Source of the DNA: Anaerococcus sp. AGMB09787
GTDB lineage: Bacteria > Bacillota > Clostridia > Tissierellales > Peptoniphilaceae
DNA length: 64,000 bases
Assembly (NCBI RefSeq): GCF_022808955.1
Contig: NZ_JAKZEY010000034.1
Coordinates: 44,799-108,798 of the forward strand
Direction of reading: 5' to 3'
Part shown: one piece after another, positions 25,392 through 33,412 of the stretch
Position numbering within the stretch: the stretch's first letter is position 1
Layout: the number at the start of each line of letters is the position of its first letter
Notes under the pieces: generated by a model
The model's input: the letters and a program-made list of their open reading frames with translations, nothing else
What the model was told of the DNA's origin: nothing
The model's database searches: none
Position numbers and translations under genes: made by a program

Positions 25392-27009
25392 GGCCTTTTC
25401 TATCATCCAAAAAGTAAACCTAGCCAAGACCATAAATGGCCTAGTTTGGACTACAAGAAAGCTACCGATAATCGGAAAAAGGCTAGGGGATAAGTATAAC
25501 TTTTTTGAATTTAAGGAAGTAGTCTATGCCCTTTACCCAATATTTTCCTTCCTAGGCAGGGCAATAAAATCTGCCTTTTCCCTATTGGCTCCCTTGTTTT
25601 TTGACTTGATAATATTCTCTGTATTAATCAATATAAATCCCATAGTGAGCCTTATAGGATACAAGCCAGGATCTATGATGGAATTAAATAATTATCTGGC
25701 AGGAAGAATGATTGTCCCTATCTTCTACCTATCCTTGGCCCTAATTAGAAATTTCATCACTGATAATTTTGCCTCTATCAATGATTATTATAATAGCTTT
25801 CATATGGATCCCAAAGACTTATTCAAGTCCTTCCTCTACTATGACCCAGCCTTTAGGTTTGTAGGGAGAAGCCTGGTCTTTGCAGTCTACTTTAAGGTCT
25901 TTGGAAATCTGCCTATTTATGTAAGTATCATTATGTCAGCTGCCATCTTCTGCCTAGAGCTTGGAGCTTCGATTTTTCGGCTAAGAATTTATATGAAAGA
26001 TAAAAAAACCATCTTTCAAAATATATTTTTTCAGTTAGCCCTAATGACCCTAATAAACTTTGGAGTCTCCCTAGGAGTTTTGTGGACAGGTATAGCTCCT
26101 CTTAGCATAAGCCTTGTAGCTTTTGCCTTTGGCTTTATAAGCCTACTAGCAGGACTAGCCTATATGAAAAACTTCACTTCCTATGCCTATGTCTTAGAAA
26201 AGGCCAACAGGGACTACCAAATTAACCTTGATAAGTTAGATACCACTAATGACCTTACTACCAAAATCGAAGATAAGAATATAGGATACGAAAAAGTTAA
26301 GGGGACTGGCTTTGCCTACCTCAACAACTTGTTTTTTATAAGGCACAAGAAGTTAATAACTAAGCCTATTATAATTAGGTCCCTCATAGTTTTAGCCTTG
26401 GGATTAGCCCTCTTCATTGCCTTAAAATTTTTCATCAAGCCTTCAGATCAAGAAGACTCTGACTCCTTGGTATATTTCTTGCCTATGATTATGTATATCT
26501 TGTGCAAGCAAAATAATATAATAAAGACCATGTATGTAAACTGTGACCAGGGTCTTATCCCTTATGGTTTTTATAGGGAAAATAAGAACCTCCTAGCCAT
26601 GTTCAAGCATAGGCTTATCTCCCTCCTTAAGATAATGGTAGTGCCAACCCTATCCTTGATAATTTCCTTTAGCCTAGTTACATCTGTCGTATCAGAAATA
26701 AGGATAGGAGAGATGGTCGGCGGAGTAATCTCTATAGTCTTTATGGGATTATTTTTTACCTGCCTACCCCTTATGCAATACTATATCTTCCAACCCTTTG
26801 ACCAAGAGGGTAAGCCTGTAGGAAAGATATCATCCCTAATAGATATAGCCCTCTACTTTATATGTATCTACCTAGCCCCTAGGCTATTTGACTTTGTTGG
26901 CTTTTATACCTTTATGGCCCTAGTCATCATATTTTCTATAGGCTTTGTAGGCCTTACCTTGTTTTTAGTCTACAAGATAGGCCACAAGACCTTTAGAATT
27001 AGATCTTAA
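25375..27009 (+). CDS. ABC-2-like multi-span permease
   Basis: A predicted polytopic protein of about 544 residues with ten or more hydrophobic stretches (for example around 50-75, 100-125, 165-190, 210-245, 325-345, 400-425 and 470-530). I place the start at ATG 25375 inside the ATPase 3' end rather than the earlier in-frame ATG at 25309, which would overlap the ATPase deeply. The family is not recognised beyond ABC-2-like permease. Together with the ATPase it should form a complete exporter. It ends at a shared terminator with thiT. Confidence 0.75.
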   Translation: MNKSYRAFSIIQKVNLAKTINGLVWTTRKLPIIGKRLGDKYNFFEFKEVVYALYPIFSFLGRAIKSAFSLLAPLFFDLIIFSVLININPIVSLIGYKPGSMMELNNYLAGRMIVPIFYLSLALIRNFITDNFASINDYYNSFHMDPKDLFKSFLYYDPAFRFVGRSLVFAVYFKVFGNLPIYVSIIMSAAIFCLELGASIFRLRIYMKDKKTIFQNIFFQLALMTLINFGVSLGVLWTGIAPLSISLVAFAFGFISLLAGLAYMKNFTSYAYVLEKANRDYQINLDKLDTTNDLTTKIEDKNIGYEKVKGTGFAYLNNLFFIRHKKLITKPIIIRSLIVLALGLALFIALKFFIKPSDQEDSDSLVYFLPMIMYILCKQNNIIKTMYVNCDQGLIPYGFYRENKNLLAMFKHRLISLLKIMVVPTLSLIISFSLVTSVVSEIRIGEMVGGVISIVFMGLFFTCLPLMQYYIFQPFDQEGKPVGKISSLIDIALYFICIYLAPRLFDFVGFYTFMALVIIFSIGFVGLTLFLVYKIGHKTFRIRS

Positions 27010-27019
27010 TAAAAAAATG

Positions 27020-27046
27020 AGCCCCGAAGTTTTTGCTCCGAGGCTT
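27020..27046. terminator. Terminator between convergent genes
   Basis: Imperfect stem AGCCCCGA (27020-27027) with TCCGAGGCT (27037-27045). It has TTTTAT on the plus side and a run of A before it, so it can serve both the permease gene and thiT. Confidence 0.6.
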
Positions 27047-27056
27047 TTATTTAATC

Positions 27057-27596
27057 TTACATATTTACCAAGTCTTTTGTTATAATTCCCCTTAGTAGGT
27101 AGATGATTAGGGCTGTTATCAAGAATTCTGCTAGCAAGAATGAATTGTAGAGTATTGAGTAGACCCACACATTTTGGCTACCTGCACTAGATGAGAAGAA
27201 GATAACTCCTGTCAATACATGGCAGATATATCTAACTACTACTCCCAAGGCACTTCCTAGAAATACAGGCTTGATTGACCTGGTTTGTTTAAATTCTTCT
27301 GAGAAAATTCCTGCAAGTCCCAAGGCTCCAAAGGCTAACGGGTAATCAAGTAGGGCTTGGGCTGGGTGAATTATATAACCACCAATAATCATATCCAAGA
27401 ATCCATAGGCAGCACCTATTATCATACCCTTACCTAAACCGTGTCTTAAGGCAAATATTATAAGAGGGATCATTTGTCCTGCTGTTATAGATCCACCTTG
27501 AGGCATAGTAAATATCTTTATATTTCCTAGTACGAAGGAAAGGGCTATGCACAAGCCTGCTTCGACTAGCATCTTTACTGACCAACTTTTTTTCAT
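27057..27596 (-). CDS. thiT: ECF transporter S component, thiamine-specific ThiT
   Basis: About 179 residues with six membrane segments. The ThiT-type pattern is visible: KMLVEAGLCIALSFVLGNIK, MPQGGSITAGQMIPLIIFAL, GAAYGFLDMIIGGYIIHPAQ and LLDYPLAFGALGLAG. It binds thiamine and docks on a shared ECF module. I choose the ATG at 27596 because GGAGG (27604-27608) precedes it; a longer frame upstream would run through the riboswitch. The TPP riboswitch confirms the substrate. Confidence 0.96.
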   Translation of the reverse strand: MKKSWSVKMLVEAGLCIALSFVLGNIKIFTMPQGGSITAGQMIPLIIFALRHGLGKGMIIGAAYGFLDMIIGGYIIHPAQALLDYPLAFGALGLAGIFSEEFKQTRSIKPVFLGSALGVVVRYICHVLTGVIFFSSSAGSQNVWVYSILYNSFLLAEFLITALIIYLLRGIITKDLVNM

Positions 27597-27599
27597 AAA

Positions 27600-27712
27600 A
27601 AATCCTCCTTTGAACAAAACCCAAGGAGGCAAATAACAACTTACCTCCGCCGGCATTACCCGGATCAGGTTAAAGGGTTTCTCTCAGCCATAAGGCACCC
27701 CTAGTGTTCGTT
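27600..27712 (-). promoter_or_regulatory. TPP riboswitch (THI box) with translational switch
   Basis: On the minus strand the aptamer (about 27635-27709) contains AGGGGTGCC, GCTGAGAG, ACCCTTTAACCTGATCCGGG and TAATGCCGGCGGAGG, all conserved THI-box blocks. No U-run terminator follows. Instead CCTCC (27625-27629) can pair either with aptamer-end GGAGG (27644-27648) or with the thiT ribosome site GGAGG (27604-27608), which points to control of translation start. Confidence 0.95.
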
Positions 27713-27715
27713 AAT

Positions 27716-27743
27716 ATTATATATTTTTATATACTCTAATCAA
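27716..27743 (-). promoter_or_regulatory. Promoter of thiT
   Basis: Read leftwards, -35 TTGATT (27738-27743), 16-bp spacer and -10 TATAAT (27716-27721), a few bases ahead of the TPP aptamer. The -35 overlaps the 3' end of the neighbouring lipoprotein gene. Confidence 0.65.
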
Positions 27744-28057
27744 ATTTCTTTAAGCTTTGTCTTGTCAACATAACCCCTTAGTCCAAGGTAGTCCACATAG
27801 ATAAGGTCTTCTTCACTTTCTCCTAGGATATTGACAAGAGACCCCTTGTCCAATGTTTCGAAAGACCTCTTAGCTTCTTCATCCTCATACAGCTCACTTT
27901 CTTCTATAAGCTCATAGGGAAGACCTATGGCATAGTCTGATTTTACATGGCTTGGTGAGCCTTCCCTAATCTCTATATCCTGTTTTTGATAAGTTACTTC
28001 CTTGCCACAAGATGTGAGTGTCAGAAGTAGACCCACAAGCAAAATTTTCTTATTTAT
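27740..28057 (-). CDS. Small SH3-like lipoprotein with unclear start codon
   Basis: About 100-105 residues: a lipoprotein signal ending LTSC, then an SH3b-like domain (SLVNILGESEEDLIYVDYLGLRGYVDKTKL). The only conventional start is TTG at 28042, which gives MLVGLLLTLTSC with no positive charges and no ribosome site. Three to five codons further up the frame reads AAT AAG AAA ATT after an ATA at 28055-28057, with AGGGGTGG at good spacing. That would give a textbook signal (MNKKILLVGLLLTLTSC). Either ATA initiates or the start has been lost. It is probably surface-attached, co-transcribed with the Wzz-like gene. Confidence 0.65.
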   Translation of the reverse strand: MNKKILLVGLLLTLTSCGKEVTYQKQDIEIREGSPSHVKSDYAIGLPYELIEESELYEDEEAKRSFETLDKGSLVNILGESEEDLIYVDYLGLRGYVDKTKLKEI

Positions 28058-29195
28058 AGTAGACCACCCCTAATACCTTGACTCCAAGGCTTTCTATGTC
28101 ATGAACCTTGCCAACAAGTTCTTCTTTTTTGGTCCTCTTATCTACTAGCAAAATCTTGTAATCCTCATACTTTAGCCCAATAGTCGCTATATTAGAATCT
28201 AGGCCACCCTCATCTATTAAAACATAGTTATAAGAATTCTTAACGTCCATTAGCTTATCTTCAAATTGATATGAATCAAAGATTTCTTCCTCTGGCTTAT
28301 CAAACTTAATAAGGTCAAGGACCCCCTTTCTTAGGACCTTAATCTCTTCCTTGGTGCTTAAATACTTGCCATCAACATCAGAATTTTTGCCCCTGGCATC
28401 TACCAATAAGACTCCCAAGGAATTAGCTACTTCCATGGCAAGACCTCTAGTAAAGTCAAAGGTCTCCTTGTCCTTACCAAGATCAGCTACCCCTATGACA
28501 GAATTGTCGGTTAGGTTATTTATGGCAACCTTAATCCTAAGAAGGTCATCCTTACTAGAAGCCAAGCACCTTATGCCTAGGTTCTCAATATCTTCTGCTC
28601 CTCCAATCTTATCAGATAAAATAGCCTTTAATATTATTAATAAGACTCCTAAAAAAGCTCCCACAAAAAATCCTAGGACAGAAAAAATAATCCCTTTTAC
28701 ATTAGAACTTTCGCTTACCTTGACCTTTTGAAGGTAGTCTATATTATCCATATTCAAAAAATCTTTAATCTCAGACCTATACTCCTCGGTTATTAGGGTT
28801 AAGGTATCAGCTGCTCTGGCCTCATCCTTATCCTTGTAGATAAAGGTAATAAGTCCTGAAGCCGGATTTACTTCATAAGCTAGTCTTCCTTTAATATTTT
28901 CCCCTTCAAAATCAGCTCCTAGCTTATCGCTGACCTTATCATAGAGATCAGCTGATTCTAGGAATTGCCCGTAGATATTAGAAAGTTTCTCATTAAGGAG
29001 AATATTGTTGTATGAAAGTCCCTCTTCATCATCAAGTCCCTTAACCATAAGCATAGCCTCTGCCTCATAAGACTTGGAGCCCTTGGCAGCTGTTAGATAA
29101 AATATTAGCCCAAAAAGCACAAGCCCTGGAAGTAATATCAGAAGCAAGTTCTTCTTTGCTGTTTTTAATAATTGATCACTTGTAATTTTTCTCAT
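28050..29195 (-). CDS. Wzz-like polysaccharide chain-length protein with degenerate kinase-like domain
   Basis: A 381-residue protein. The first membrane span is at about 16-35, a Wzz extracytoplasmic region follows (SYEAEAMLMVKGL...), and the second span is at about 165-190. The C-terminal cytoplasmic part resembles the CpsD/CapB tyrosine-autokinase fold. Where Walker A should be it reads VIGVADLGKDKETFD, without a GKT/S motif, and no tyrosine-rich tail is present, so it is probably not a kinase. It likely regulates polymer export together with the EpsG-like protein encoded upstream. Confidence 0.8.
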   Translation of the reverse strand: MRKITSDQLLKTAKKNLLLILLPGLVLFGLIFYLTAAKGSKSYEAEAMLMVKGLDDEEGLSYNNILLNEKLSNIYGQFLESADLYDKVSDKLGADFEGENIKGRLAYEVNPASGLITFIYKDKDEARAADTLTLITEEYRSEIKDFLNMDNIDYLQKVKVSESSNVKGIIFSVLGFFVGAFLGVLLIILKAILSDKIGGAEDIENLGIRCLASSKDDLLRIKVAINNLTDNSVIGVADLGKDKETFDFTRGLAMEVANSLGVLLVDARGKNSDVDGKYLSTKEEIKVLRKGVLDLIKFDKPEEEIFDSYQFEDKLMDVKNSYNYVLIDEGGLDSNIATIGLKYEDYKILLVDKRTKKEELVGKVHDIESLGVKVLGVVYYK

Positions 29196-29205
29196 AAATT
29201 CCTCT

Positions 29206-30327
29206 TTATACTGTTAATGAATGGATGGCATTAGGGTTAGTAAAGAAAAAATCATAGGCTGGGGCCTTGTTCATCAGAAATATAGCATAGGGGATTACAA
29301 ATAATATAATCGAAAGAATTATAAAAAATAGTCCCGACTTGTCTATCCTCCTACTCTCCCTTATAAGGACAGGAAGGAAAATCAACTGATAAACCGTAAA
29401 GAAATTCCCAAACCTAAAGGCAACTGCCGTAGATGCCCTAAAGACCAAAAATACTACTAGGCCATACCATATAGCCTTGGATGCTACTTCCTCTATTGAA
29501 TCCTTAGCAAAGGACTCCTTGCCAAAATACATAATAGAGAAAGCAAAGAGCATAGCCATAAAAATAATCCTAGGATCAAAAATATGCATCTGCTGTGCAA
29601 AAAATCCCGAAAAGACATAATTTTCTATCTTCCTACTTATGATACCAAGCCCCATAGCACTTACAAGTCTTTGGATAATCCTAAAAAAGCTCATAGAAAA
29701 AAGTGAAAGGCCAAGGGCAATGATGCTAGTAAAGACCTTAAAGCCATTAGAAATCCTAAAATTTAACAAGACCAAAAATGGCAAGACTATAAGGGCAGAC
29801 TTGTGAAAGAAGAAGGATAAGACAAAAAATACTACTCCTCCAAACTTCTTCCCCTTAATAAAAAGATAGGCAGCCATAAAAGAAAGACCTATGGCTGATG
29901 CCGTCCTTGAAGTTTGCATATCAAATTGGATAAAAATTGGCAAAAACACAATCGCTGACAAAAACGGATTATAACTCTCCCTTATAGAAATATAAGCGAT
30001 CGGCAAAATTGATGCCAAATTCATAAGCACTATGACAAACTGCCTTGATAGGCCTAGGGCATTTACCACAAAGGAAGCTATCCTAAAGGCAAACTCCACA
30101 GGATAGGACCCATCAAAGACCTTGCCAAGATCTGTTCCAATATCCCTCACAAACCACAGGTAATTGTAATAATCAGCATCTCCACTCCCCCTTAGGCCAG
30201 CAAAGACAAACATGATAAAAAACATAAGACCTGTGGCTATATTAAATTGTTTCTTATTTTTAAAATCCACCATAGAATTAATAGCAAAAAGCAACAACTC
30301 TATGCCAGTAAATAAAGCAAATCCCAT
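29206..30327 (-). CDS. EpsG-family polysaccharide polymerase-like membrane protein
   Basis: About 373 residues with ten or more membrane segments and the EpsG family motif FAGLRGSGDADYYNYLWFV near residues 40-58. Such proteins polymerise or assemble exopolysaccharide repeat units. The ATG at 30327 is chosen because a TATAAT element lies exactly six bases before it; the frame is open 52 codons further upstream but enters the neighbouring relic. The Wzz-like gene follows 10 bases later. The polymer and the rest of its biosynthesis genes are not in the window. Confidence 0.8.
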   Translation of the reverse strand: MGFALFTGIELLLFAINSMVDFKNKKQFNIATGLMFFIMFVFAGLRGSGDADYYNYLWFVRDIGTDLGKVFDGSYPVEFAFRIASFVVNALGLSRQFVIVLMNLASILPIAYISIRESYNPFLSAIVFLPIFIQFDMQTSRTASAIGLSFMAAYLFIKGKKFGGVVFFVLSFFFHKSALIVLPFLVLLNFRISNGFKVFTSIIALGLSLFSMSFFRIIQRLVSAMGLGIISRKIENYVFSGFFAQQMHIFDPRIIFMAMLFAFSIMYFGKESFAKDSIEEVASKAIWYGLVVFLVFRASTAVAFRFGNFFTVYQLIFLPVLIRESRRIDKSGLFFIILSIILFVIPYAIFLMNKAPAYDFFFTNPNAIHSLTV

Positions 30328-30333
30328 ATAGTC

Positions 30334-30342
30334 ATTATAGCA
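30334..30342 (-). promoter_or_regulatory. Extended -10 promoter giving a leaderless EpsG transcript
   Basis: Read leftwards, TGC-TATAAT (30334-30342) is a full extended -10. It is followed by six bases and the ATG at 30327, so the transcription start would fall on the A of the start codon. No ribosome site precedes this ATG. Confidence 0.6.
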
Positions 30343-30439
30343 TAAAAAGCTGAACTTACCTACAATTTTATAAAAATAAGCCAGGAATAACCCCGACTTA
30401 CAACCAAACAAGGACTTTAATAGATATTTTATATGCTTC

Positions 30440-30829
30440 CTACCATTCGCCCCTACAATTATACGCAGCCACATCCAATTCACCCGCTGTAGATATTATG
30501 CTTAATTTGGAGATAGATTTCCCCAAAGCTTTTAATACAATCTTGGCAGCTGCATCCCGTGCTTCACTTTGAACTTCACTAACAAAGGCGTCCCATAAAT
30601 TTCCATTTAGTAGATCTATATAAACTCCAAAGTAGTCTTTTGCTATGCATACTGCAAAGTCCTTAAGGCTCCTATTTTTTTCAAAATATGGGTCAAGCAA
30701 GATCCTTGCATTCTCATCACCACTGATAGCTTTATCTTCTAAGAGCAAGGTGTTTTTTATATGGTAGTTGCCTTCATCATCTAAGTATCCAGCATCATGA
30801 AAATAAAATTTCAATTCCGATGCTAGTTC
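30440..30829 (-). pseudogene. Unidentified small protein relic ending CRGEW
   Basis: The open frame (about 124 residues from TTG 30814; six more codons lie upstream before a stop) begins LKFYFHDAGYLDDEGNYHIK and ends AAYNCRGEW. The middle reads SLKDFAVCIAKDYFGVYIDL, and residues 85-115 are amphipathic (AAKIVLKALGKSISKLSIIS). I do not recognise the family. It has no good ribosome site and lies in the same frame directly behind the stop of a truncated response regulator. It is probably the surviving 3' part of a gene, though expression from TTG cannot be excluded. Confidence 0.5.
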
Positions 30830-30949
30830 TTATACTTTATAATTATGAGTCTTCTCTTCAGTCCATCCGCAAATGTAACAGTTACTTTCTAGGACATCTT
30901 TGAGAGTAGCTACTAAGTTTAGATCATCTTCTATGACTAAAATCTTCAT
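30830..30949 (-). pseudogene. Truncated response-regulator receiver (N-terminal 21 residues)
   Basis: The ATG at 30949, with GGAGTG upstream, opens MKILVIEDDLNLVATLKDVL, the first strand, acidic pair and helix of an OmpR-type receiver. The sequence then departs from the family (SNCYICGWTEEKTHNYKV) and stops after 39 residues. The phosphorylation site and DNA-binding domain are absent. It is a deletion remnant of a two-component system; a short expressed peptide is possible because the start signals are intact. Confidence 0.75.
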
Positions 30950-30968
30950 ACAAATCACTCCTTTATTT

Positions 30969-30985
30969 TTCTACTTATAGTAGAA
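30969..30985. promoter_or_regulatory. Palindromic operator-like site
   Basis: TTCTACT-TAT-AGTAGAA is a perfect 7-bp inverted repeat with a 3-bp centre, located 20 bases upstream of the truncated response-regulator start. It looks like a binding site for a dimeric regulator left over from the original promoter. Confidence 0.5.
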
Positions 30986-31095
30986 GTCATACTAATCAAG
31001 ATTTAGTCAATTTTTAGGAAGTATTGAAAATTATTTTAAATATCCATCTATAAAATCGAAATAAGATATAATAAAATTGCTTGAGCTTTTAGGCA

Positions 31096-31120
31096 TAAAA
31101 AAACGAGGCTCCCGCCCCGT
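31096..31120 (-). terminator. Terminator of the DUF2089-DUF4097 operon
   Basis: Read leftwards, ACGGGGC-GGGA-GCCTCGT (31103-31120) is a 7-bp stem with one G-U pair, followed by seven U residues. Confidence 0.85.
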
Positions 31121-31131
31121 CTTTGATTTTC

Positions 31132-32187
31132 TTATCTCAATGAAACCTTACCGAATCCTGATTTTGCTTTGATTTGTAGGTCGGTTTTTTCTGTATTTGT
31201 GCTTATTTCGTAGCCCTTACCATCTTGGATCTTGTTTACGAATTTTTCTGTGACATTTATGGCCTTGCTCTCTATATCAGCTCTTATGTCGCCTTGATAG
31301 TCTGTTGTATCTACTACCATATTTCCAAAGCCTGATTCTAGGTCAATTGCCTTGGTGTTTCTAATTTTGAAGATTCTGATGTTACCAGCATTAGAGCTTG
31401 CTTGAAGTTTGTTGGCACTTAGTCCGTCTATCCTAATGTTTCCGTTGACGTTTGATACTTCCGCTAGCTCTCCCGCTATATTTGTTAGGTAGATAGGTCC
31501 GTTGACATTTTCTATGCTCAAGGCACCATTTATGTTTTTTAGGTCAATCTTACCGTTAGTGTTTTTTATACTTGTATTTGATGCAGTATTTATTAGGACA
31601 ATCTTGCCATTTACTGTATCTATGTCAAGGTTTGTAAAGTCTACATCGCTTATCTCGGTCTTGCCGTTTACTTGATTAACCCTTAGGCTATCATAAAGGT
31701 TCTTGCCTAGGCTAAGTTTAATGTTGCTTCTCACATCACTTACCTTGTGTTCTTCTTTGACACTTATATTTAACTTATCATCATTAACTTCTATATCCAA
31801 GTAGTCTTCACCAAGGTTGGTCTTTGAGTAAATTTCTTCCTTGATGGTTATGGCTGAGTCATCTGCCCTATCTATTTCGATAGATCCATTTATGATGTCT
31901 ATAGATATTTCGTTGATTTCATCGTCTATTCTTAATTCTTTTTCGGTATTGACTTCGTTTTTTCCTGTATGGATTGTAAGGTCTATTGCAGAGTCTATAT
32001 CGAAGTTTTGTATGGTGTCAGTAGTTTTTTTGATGATAGAATCTACTGCCACTGTTAGTCTATCTGAAAATTTGTCCCACTTGTTTTTGTTGTTATCGCT
32101 AATGGCTTCAAGCAAGCCACTTGCTTCTTCTACTGTTATCTTGCCTTCTTTAAGCATTTGTAATATTAATTGTTTTTCTTCATTCAT
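31132..32187 (-). CDS. DUF4097-type beta-helix protein with DUF2089-like N-terminal helix
   Basis: A 351-residue protein without signal peptide or membrane span. Residues 1-30 (EKQLILQMLKEGKITVEEASGLLEAI) are the short helical domain shared with DUF2089 C-termini. Residues from about 90 onwards are a series of short repeated beta turns with motifs such as VNGKTEISDV, VNGKIVLINT, TNGKIDLKNI, VNGPIYLTNI and VNGNIRIDGL, typical of DUF4097 right-handed beta-helix proteins. Its start overlaps the regulator gene by 8 bases. The family is linked to envelope stress sensing; the actual function is unknown. Confidence 0.85.
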   Translation of the reverse strand: MNEEKQLILQMLKEGKITVEEASGLLEAISDNNKNKWDKFSDRLTVAVDSIIKKTTDTIQNFDIDSAIDLTIHTGKNEVNTEKELRIDDEINEISIDIINGSIEIDRADDSAITIKEEIYSKTNLGEDYLDIEVNDDKLNISVKEEHKVSDVRSNIKLSLGKNLYDSLRVNQVNGKTEISDVDFTNLDIDTVNGKIVLINTASNTSIKNTNGKIDLKNINGALSIENVNGPIYLTNIAGELAEVSNVNGNIRIDGLSANKLQASSNAGNIRIFKIRNTKAIDLESGFGNMVVDTTDYQGDIRADIESKAINVTEKFVNKIQDGKGYEISTNTEKTDLQIKAKSGFGKVSLR

Positions 32188-32536
32188 CTTTTAAATCCTC
32201 CAATAATGATCTAGCCTTTTCAGGAGTTATTTCACCATTGTCAAGCATATTTAGGATATCAATTCTGCCAGCCTTCTTGTCGACTTGGCCTCCTAATTTT
32301 TTGACAATCCTATCTATTCTATTTCTAACTGTTGGGTAGGAAATACCTAGCTCTTCACCAACATCCTTAATTGAGCCTCTTTTTTGTAAAAATAACTCTA
32401 TAAATTCTTTGTCTTTTTCGTCTAGTCTTTGAAATTTATCGATTTCGAATTCACCGCTAACTTCTGTATAGCAGTTGTTGCATCTATAAGAGGTGATCAC
32501 CATCTCACCACCACAATTTGGACATTTGTTAATCAT
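32180..32536 (-). CDS. DUF2089-family zinc-ribbon/HTH regulator
   Basis: A 118-residue cytoplasmic protein. A zinc ribbon with two CxxC pairs (CPNCGGEMVITSYRCNNC) is followed by a helix-turn-helix resembling sigma-70 region 4 (RLDEKDKEFIELFLQKRGSIKDVGEELGISYPTVRNRIDRIVKKLG) and a C-terminal helix (ILNMLDNGEITPEKARSLLE) that mirrors the N-terminus of the downstream DUF4097 protein. The shared helix suggests the two partners interact. It is likely an autoregulator of this two-gene operon; AGGAGG precedes the ATG. Confidence 0.85.
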   Translation of the reverse strand: MINKCPNCGGEMVITSYRCNNCYTEVSGEFEIDKFQRLDEKDKEFIELFLQKRGSIKDVGEELGISYPTVRNRIDRIVKKLGGQVDKKAGRIDILNMLDNGEITPEKARSLLEDLKDE

Positions 32537-32666
32537 AGATCCTCCTTTTGATAAAATTATACTACGCCTTTAGTTTTTGTAAAGTCTTTTTTGATTATTT
32601 TAATATTATTTTTACTATTATTAATTATTTTAATTTATATATTAACATCTTGTAAGGTATGTAAAA

Positions 32667-32715
32667 GGGGCTGTTGCAGAATGAATAAATCATCCCATAG
32701 CTTTGCAACAGCCCC
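32667..32715 (-). terminator. Long 12-bp hairpin, terminator of the following membrane-protein gene
   Basis: GGGGCTGTTGCA (32667-32678) and its perfect complement TGCAACAGCCCC (32704-32715) enclose 25 bases. Read leftwards it is followed by TTTTAC, so it can terminate the glycosyltransferase operon. The arm CTGTTGCAAAG resembles terminal repeats seen on some insertion sequences. Confidence 0.7.
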
Positions 32716-32719
32716 GTAT

Positions 32720-33412
32720 TTATAGGAATTTTTTATCCCAATAGGATTTTACTGTCCTCACTATCCACACTATTCCATTTATCATAAAGGATAGGAGGAC
32801 TACTAGTCCTACCACATAGATCAAGAAGGCAAGGTTAATGCCTGGGTTAAAGTAGGTCTTGACCATGGAAAATATAAAGGCTAGGAGGAAGAATAGCCCC
32901 ACCCACTTTAGGGCTTGCTTTAAGTTTTCCTCAAAATCAGGATAAATCCTTAATTTATTTTTGTATTTCTTGTTAAAGTTATCTCTTTTTATTTTGTAAG
33001 CTTCTCTCTTGTCTCCCTTAGAGTTAGATATATAGGCTGAGTAGTAGTGCCTCATATCTTCTGTTGTGTTGGTATATCTTCTAAGGTTTTCAGCTTCTTC
33101 TTCTGAGAATTCCGTCATCAAGATTTCCCTTGTTATGCTCGCTTTGGACCTATAAGATACCCTATCTTCTCTAAGTTTCTTTAGCTCGTCTATATTTTTA
33201 GCCTTCTTTATTAAGTCTGATGTCTTTTTTTCATAACGCCTACCTATATCAAAAATCTTGGTAAAGGCTAGGACCATGAGGATCATTATCACAAATTGAC
33301 TCATGATCAAGACTATCTGATTGTTTGTAAATAGTCCTACTAGGCTCATTACCAAAACAGGTATAGCGAGGGCCATAAATACAAAGCCCAATAATTTAGC
33401 TACCGATCTCAT
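32720..33412 (-). CDS. Four-helix membrane protein of unknown function
   Basis: A 230-residue protein with two N-terminal spans (about 7-27 and 31-50), a long charged cytoplasmic middle (about 55-165, rich in Lys, Arg and Glu, including KKAKNIDELKKLREDR and EEEAENLRRYTNTTEDMRHY), and two C-terminal spans (about 168-188 and 193-215). I recognise no family. It overlaps the upstream glycosyltransferase by 17 bases and ends the operon, so it may assist glycolipid synthesis or membrane homeostasis, but this is only positional. Confidence 0.75.
   Translation of the reverse strand: MRSVAKLLGFVFMALAIPVLVMSLVGLFTNNQIVLIMSQFVIMILMVLAFTKIFDIGRRYEKKTSDLIKKAKNIDELKKLREDRVSYRSKASITREILMTEFSEEEAENLRRYTNTTEDMRHYYSAYISNSKGDKREAYKIKRDNFNKKYKNKLRIYPDFEENLKQALKWVGLFFLLAFIFSMVKTYFNPGINLAFLIYVVGLVVLLSFMINGIVWIVRTVKSYWDKKFL

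Noticed and set aside
27597..27656. N-terminal extension of thiT (MPAEVSCYLPPW...)
   Set aside because: It runs through the TPP riboswitch; the ATG at 27596 has its own GGAGG.
30328..30483. 52-codon upstream extension of the EpsG-like protein
   Set aside because: It overlaps the CRGEW relic, lacks membrane or family features and precedes the extended -10 promoter.
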